NCBI GenBank assembly: GCA_033064195.1
Contig: JARBJD010000110.1
Span: forward strand, 62,001-126,000
Length of the DNA stretch: 64,000 bases
Direction of reading: 5' to 3'
DNA from: Blattamonas nauphoetae
Lineage: Eukaryota > Preaxostyla > Oxymonadida
A model generated the notes under the pieces. That model searched no databases. It was not told the origin of the DNA and saw only the letters and a program-made list of their open reading frames with translations. Made by a program: the position numbers and the translations under genes. Of this stretch, positions 58,938 through 64,000 are shown piece after piece. Position 1 is the first letter of the stretch. Each line of letters opens with the position of its first letter.

Positions 58938-61900
58938 ATGACTTCAATACCTCCTCCTGATATTCAATCTGTTTCTCTTTTTTTCTTTATTGTTCTTTTT
59001 TACTTGAAAGGTTCATGGTACAGAGTCTGATGTCACTCAATCTTCAACAAATCTTGTGTTGTCGAAAACTCACCAATCTGGAAAGTTTTCTCCTATGAAT
59101 ATCCCGTCCTCCGAACAAGTCTGTTCAATTTAATCAATGATCCTAATTTTGTCTCAATCATACAGTCTCATTCGTCCACAGCAGCCAACAAGGAACAAGA
59201 GCTTGTTTTTTCTGATTCTGAAAGCTCTAACTCCGAACAAGCCGAACTATTGGACACTGACCACTATAATCCAGATGTTTCTGATGAAGATCTCTCGGAC
59301 AATGATCTCATTCGGTCAAAAACTTCTCCAACTGAACAGGAATCTCGAGAAATCGAAAAAATGCAAAAGATCTTCACAACCCACCTGTCAGGTGTTTTCC
59401 CCACCACAATCTTGACTCAGACCCGTCTTTCAGTTCACCGTTTGTCATTTACAGAGTCTCCACTCCCGTATTCGGATAACTCACTCCTAACCTTTCTCAT
59501 CGACTTTGTTGACCCTGATGTCCGATATTCTTTCGATGAATTTTGCTCTGTGTACAATAAAGCTCATGGACCAAGCACGGGATCAGCCTTGCTCGCCAAA
59601 CCCTTGCCGCCACAACCGTCGATCTCTCATTTAAGCTATCAAGACCGAATCCTTGATCTCTTTGAACTTATTCAGAGAAATGAACACATTAGGCGGATCT
59701 GCCCTCCTTATCCTCCTCTTACTTCCGCAAAGCACCCCCACTTTCTTTCTCTTCAAGAATCAATTCGGAATGCGCAGACCATGACTGAACAACTAGCCAA
59801 TGAGAGTCAAACCATCACTTCACTTTATAACCGCAAGAAAACTGGAGAACCAATCCCAGAGTCATCATTCCAACTCAATCGTTCCTTCTCTCCTCCATTC
59901 TGTTATCCCCGTGAATATCTCTTAGACGAGCATGGAAACAAAGCACACTTCGATGAAGAAGAAGAAAACTTTGAAGAGATGATCTGGTTGAGTGATTTTG
60001 TCGAATTGGCGACGTCTCCACATTCCTCATCTCATCAATATTTACGCATTCTCTTCATGTGTTACCGCGAAGTAACCACCAGAGATATCCTTCTAAGGCT
60101 TCTCCTTGAACGATATATCTGGGCAGAAGTTTCTTCTTGGCAAGATATTGAGAGAACGAATTCACAACCCAAAGAGGACGATCCCTCGATTATATCGGAC
60201 TGGATCCTCCTGGATGTGGAAGACATGGAAAGCTCAAACGATTATTCACCATCCACATCGTCATCACATTCCTCAACACCATTTCAGTCTTCAGATCACA
60301 TCTCACACCGCAAATTTCACATGCCATCCACTAAAACGCTCAGCGAGATGTTTCTCAACCGATTTCGGCAAAAGTCCGCCACACCACCGCCCTCTCCGCC
60401 ACAGATGTCCATTTCATCGAACTACAAAAACGACCTCAGAAGAAAACTGGCGCCACTGTCTCTCTCAACCAGTCAGAAGGACTTGCGGAAGATCGGAGCA
60501 AATGCATTCTACACCAATGCCTCTGCGTCTCTGTCTTCGATCGATATCTCTCTCGCCACGTCGACCGAGTCACCTCCTCAAAACACTTCATCTTTCATTC
60601 CCACAACGCCGAAAGGAGACACGTCAGGGAACGCACTCAGACGACGTCGAACAGCTGTTCTTTCGTTGCACGAGTCAGACGATGAATCGCTAATGTATTT
60701 TCCGATCCAAGAAACGGACAACCATGAAGAGGTCCGGAAACAGAATGAAGGGAAACCGGACGAGACAACCAAAGATGATCTGGACAAGGAAACGAAGGAG
60801 GTGCAAAGTGAGGAATCGTTGAAAGAGTCAGACGAGCAGAATTCGAGCAACAGTGATACTGTGAATAAGGAGACTGGAGACGAGAAAGCAATCAAAGACA
60901 AAGAGAAGAAAACAGAGAACGAGGAGGAAACAAGGATTGAAGAGGAGAAAGAACAGAAAAAGGAGGAAGATGATGTGATTATTGGAGAGAAAGATGAAGA
61001 AGAGCAAAAACGGAAGGATGACGAAGAAAAGAAACTGAAAGAAGAAACAGAGAGACGGCAGAAGGAGGAAGAGGAAAGGCTTCACAAAGAAGAAGAGGAA
61101 AGGAAAAGACAAGAAGAGGAAGAGCGCATTGCTCGTGAAAAGGCAGAGGAAGAAGAAAGATTGAGGAAGGAAGAAGAGGAAAGGAAAAGACAAGAAGAGG
61201 AAGAGCGTGTGAGAAAGGAGGCAGAAGAAGAAAGATTGAGGAAGGAAGAAGAGGAACAGAGGAGGGTCGATGCTGCAATCGACGCCTTTCACACAAATTA
61301 CGTTTCTCAGCTCCAGCGCTGTCAGCAGAGTTCTCTTGTCATTCGACACAACGTCTGCAGCTGTCTCCAATTGTGGGTCAAAACATACCCTTCTGACTTC
61401 CTGCTCGAGGAGGGCGAGATGAGGAGACTGGAAGAGATGCGTGTGAATGGGGTGAACGGGGAGAGTGGGAAAGACGTGGACACCGAGGTCAAGTCATCTG
61501 ACGGGACAACATCAACTACTCGCCTGACTTCAGTTTCGCCGTTCTTCTCCCTCCTCAACACATTTCTGCATCTCATCGACTCCGAGCATCACCTCTCCTC
61601 TCTCCTCAACACCCTCACCACTGTCTCGTCCAGAAAGGGATACTCGTGGTTCAATGTGCACAACGCTCCACCACCCAACATTCCAAAGACATGGCCAACA
61701 TCTATCTTCATCCGCTCCTTGGAAGCTAAAGAAGGAAGCGAGGAGAAGAAGAGATGCGATCAGCAGTTGAAAGACGCACTGAACAGCACATGGCAAGTGG
61801 AACTGATTGAGATTGATCCAAAGGAACTGGCCAGACAGATCACGCTGATTGAGTCGAATCTGTTTGTGAAAATCGAGAGTGTCGAGTTTGTCGAACTTGG

Positions 61901-62687
61901 TTGGATGAAAACTAAGTCAAAATCAGATCGTAGCACAACTCTCGAACCATCTCCACTTTGCACGTCCTCCACCACCCCAACTGATTCTCAACACTCCCCC
62001 TCACCGTCACCCTTCGCTCACCACGACCAGAAGGGACCTCGCTCCTCCTTCGCTCCCCCAAACCCATCCCACACTCCGTTTCTGAACCCAACACCTTCGT
62101 CCAACCTTCGCTCGCTCATTCTTCATTTCAATCGAATGTCTCTGTGGATTTCGACTTGCGTTCTCTCACCGACACTCCCCTATCTCCGCGCGAAAGTGGT
62201 TGAGTACTTCATCTCCCTCTCCACCCACTTCCTCAAACTGAACAACTTCGTTGGAATCATGGAAGTCGTCACAGGGCTTCAGCGAAAGTCAATCCGCCGA
62301 CTCACATCCACCTGGGCACTGGTCTCCAGAAGCAGACGGGAAGAGTGGGAACGGATTGTGCTGCTGACTGAACTGCGTGGACGCTTTCGCAATCTCCGTC
62401 AGCGCATGCAGCAGTCTCAGCCGCCTCTTGTGCCGTACTTCGGTCTGTACCTGACGGACCTTGTGTATATCAACGAGTCTCAGAACGTCGGTCCAAGCGG
62501 TCGCGTCCACCTCAAAAAGCTGAGTGTGGAATGGAAGGTCATCGCGGACATCAAGAAGACCGCACTGCAGCCGTACGCTTTGAACGTCGTCAGCGAACTA
62601 TGGGGATACCTCCTCAACGTGGCTGGCATGGGCGAGGAGGAATTGATGGCTCACTCACTCGTTATTGAACCGAAGGTTGAGACCTGA
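58938..62687 (+). CDS. RasGEF protein with coiled-coil insert
   Basis: A 1,220-residue Ras-family exchange factor. Exons 58938-58970, 59011-59118 and 59166-62687, with introns of 40 and 47 bp, start MTSIPPPDIQSVHGTES. A RasGEF_N region (YLRILFMCYREVTTRDILLR) lies near residue 300. A polar, Ser-rich region and a 200-residue Glu/Arg/Lys-rich coiled coil follow. The catalytic RasGEF domain is at the C-terminus: PKELARQITLIESNLFVKIE, RMSLWISTCVL, LKLNNFVGIMEVVTGLQRK, VPYFGLYLTDLVYI and GYLLNVAG. All main helices, including the helical hairpin region, are recognisable. Role: GDP/GTP exchange on Ras- or Rap-like GTPases at membranes. The start ATG follows directly on the end of the copied block. 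Confidence 0.85.
61057..61262 (+). repeat. Glu/Arg-rich coding repeat
   Basis: Imperfect copies of a unit reading ERLRKEEEERKRQEEEERV are arranged in tandem inside the second RasGEF gene and encode a single long charged helix. Copy number could vary between alleles. Confidence 0.8.
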
Positions 62688-62884
62688 CTCTTTTTGTTTC
62701 TCCTTCGATGGTTTGTTTTCAACTTTCATCGGCATCTTGTTTTCTTTTGGTTTATCTATTTTTTCTTATTCATTTCCCAATAATGGTTCAAATTTTCAAC
62801 GAATGCTTCTCCTTTAATGTTGATCAGTGACATGTACACCACTCAAACTATCAATTCTACACTTTACGGGCAGATCTGCCAACA

Positions 62885-63931
62885 ATGATTTCAGCAGGAC
62901 TTACAATTCTTGTCACGGGAGGTGCTGGATACATTGGAAGCCACACTTGTGTTACCTTGCTCGAACAAGGATTTGATGTCGTTGTCGTTGATAATCTGTC
63001 AAATGCATCTGAAGAAAGCCTCAAACACGTCCAGACAATCACTGGAAAGACTCTGAAGTTTGTCAAGGGAGATATATGCAACAGCAACGATTTGGAACAG
63101 ATATTTTCACATTATAAGATCTATGCAGTCATCCATTTCGCAGGCTTAAAAGCAGTCGGAGAAAGCGTGCAAAAACCACTGGAATACTACGAAAACAACG
63201 TTGGTGGGACTGTAGCTCTTCTAAAAGTTATGCGTTCTCACAACGTCAAACGGATTGTTTTCAGTTCTTCTGCCTGTGTGTATGGAATGCAACAAACACT
63301 CCCACTCGTCGAGACTCTCCCCACAGCTGCTGTAAACCCATACGGACATACTAAAGTGGTCATTGAACAGATGCTTGCAAGTGTTGCCGCCATTGACCCA
63401 GAGTGGCATGTTGTTCTTCTCAGGTATTTTAATCCGATCGGTGCCCATCCATCAGGACTCATCGGTGAAGACCCACTTGGCATTCCAAACAACCTCCTCC
63501 CCTATGTTGCTCAGGTTGCCATCGGAAGGCATGACCATGTCCGAGTCTTTGGTAACGACTACCCAACCCCTGATGGAACTGGCAAACGTGATTATATCCA
63601 CGTCATGGATTTGGCAGAAGGACACATTGCCGCACTGAAGCATATTGATGAATACAGCTGTGAGGCATTCAATCTTGGAACAGGAAAAAGCACAAGCGTC
63701 CTCGAAATCATTGCTGCCTTTGGGAAGGCGTGCAAGAAAGATATTCCTTATAAAGTGGTTGATCGAAGGGCAGGTGATGTAGCTGAATGTTATGCATCGG
63801 CAGAAAAAGCAAAGAATCTCCTGAAATGGGAAACCTCACGTTCATTAGACGACATGTGCGAATCAGCCTGGAAATGGCAATCTATGAATCCTAAGGGCTT
63901 TCACTCTGAAAAAGATATCATTGATTTATGA
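62885..63931 (+). CDS. galE: UDP-glucose 4-epimerase
   Basis: A 348-residue short-chain dehydrogenase/epimerase without introns. It has the NAD-binding GGAGYIGSHTCV, VVDNLSNASEESLKHV, FSSSACVYG with the catalytic Ser/Thr position, NPYGHTKVVIEQML with the Tyr and Lys of YxxxK, and LRYFNPIGAHPSG. Length and layout match GalE. Reaction: interconversion of UDP-glucose and UDP-galactose (Leloir pathway), supplying galactose units for glycans. GATGTTCG... style base use is like its neighbours. The start ATG at 62885 places the Rossmann motif at residue 10, as usual. Some GalE enzymes also act on UDP-GlcNAc; the residue deciding this cannot be judged safely here. Confidence 0.9.
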   Translation: MISAGLTILVTGGAGYIGSHTCVTLLEQGFDVVVVDNLSNASEESLKHVQTITGKTLKFVKGDICNSNDLEQIFSHYKIYAVIHFAGLKAVGESVQKPLEYYENNVGGTVALLKVMRSHNVKRIVFSSSACVYGMQQTLPLVETLPTAAVNPYGHTKVVIEQMLASVAAIDPEWHVVLLRYFNPIGAHPSGLIGEDPLGIPNNLLPYVAQVAIGRHDHVRVFGNDYPTPDGTGKRDYIHVMDLAEGHIAALKHIDEYSCEAFNLGTGKSTSVLEIIAAFGKACKKDIPYKVVDRRAGDVAECYASAEKAKNLLKWETSRSLDDMCESAWKWQSMNPKGFHSEKDIIDL

Positions 63932-64000
63932 TTTCTTCTTTTTCACACTATATTTACCATTTATCTGAACAATTCACCCAAAATCAAAATCGTAACCTTC

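Noticed and set aside
1-64000. CRISPR arrays, operons or bacterial origin of the contig
   Set aside because: No spaced direct repeats of the right kind, spliceosomal introns in most genes, and eukaryotic protein families throughout.

Overview
The window is nuclear DNA from a unicellular eukaryote. The genes are dense and sit on both strands. Most are interrupted by very short GT-AG introns, mainly 28-50 bp, and many exon joins can be fixed from codon phase. TAA, TAG and TGA all act as stops. A gene for an SF-assemblin-type flagellar-root protein, a large EF-hand-like/WD40 protein, two RasGEF proteins and an NDR-type kinase point to a flagellated protist. Bacterial-type genes (a GH3 beta-N-acetylhexosaminidase and a LacA/Maa-type acetyltransferase), short introns, and decayed kinase and pectin-lyase-like genes would fit an anaerobic metamonad such as an oxymonad. 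That assignment is inference from style, not proof.

Layout: 1-1430 holds a partial gene and an RRM protein. 1449-8233 is one long WD40 gene. 8846-14359 holds a HAD-like phosphatase, two unrecognised genes and a GYF-domain protein. 14397-26150 is a decayed zone: a broken protein kinase, a 2.5 kb palindromic foldback element, unresolved Ser/Thr/Pro-rich coding pieces, a 302 bp MITE-like element and a broken gene of pectin-lyase-like type. 26510-33591 returns to normal genes: a membrane-anchored thioredoxin-domain protein, VMA21, SF-assemblin and a secreted-type GDPD.

33461-35269 and 43789-45596 are two almost identical copies of a block with a GH3 gene. The first copy is frameshifted and the second intact. 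Between them are an all-helical protein and a 1630-residue P-loop NTPase whose layout resembles RHS/Crinkler proteins. Behind the second copy are a small membrane protein, a tRNA-Ile(AAT) and an NDR-type kinase. 50764-55643 carries the acetyltransferase, an MRG15/Eaf3-type chromatin protein and a RasGEF-like gene. 55791-58800 is a palindrome made of further copies of the membrane protein/tRNA block plus a GH3 tail. 58938-63931 holds a second RasGEF and a UDP-glucose 4-epimerase.

The genes do not form an operon-like system. The strongest unusual signals are the chain of recent duplications that moves the GH3 gene, its neighbour's 5' end, a membrane protein and tRNA-Ile as one unit; the two structured repeats (foldback and tRNA palindrome); and the large NTPase. 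Splice models were made by hand from phase and splice-site sequence and have not been tested against transcripts.
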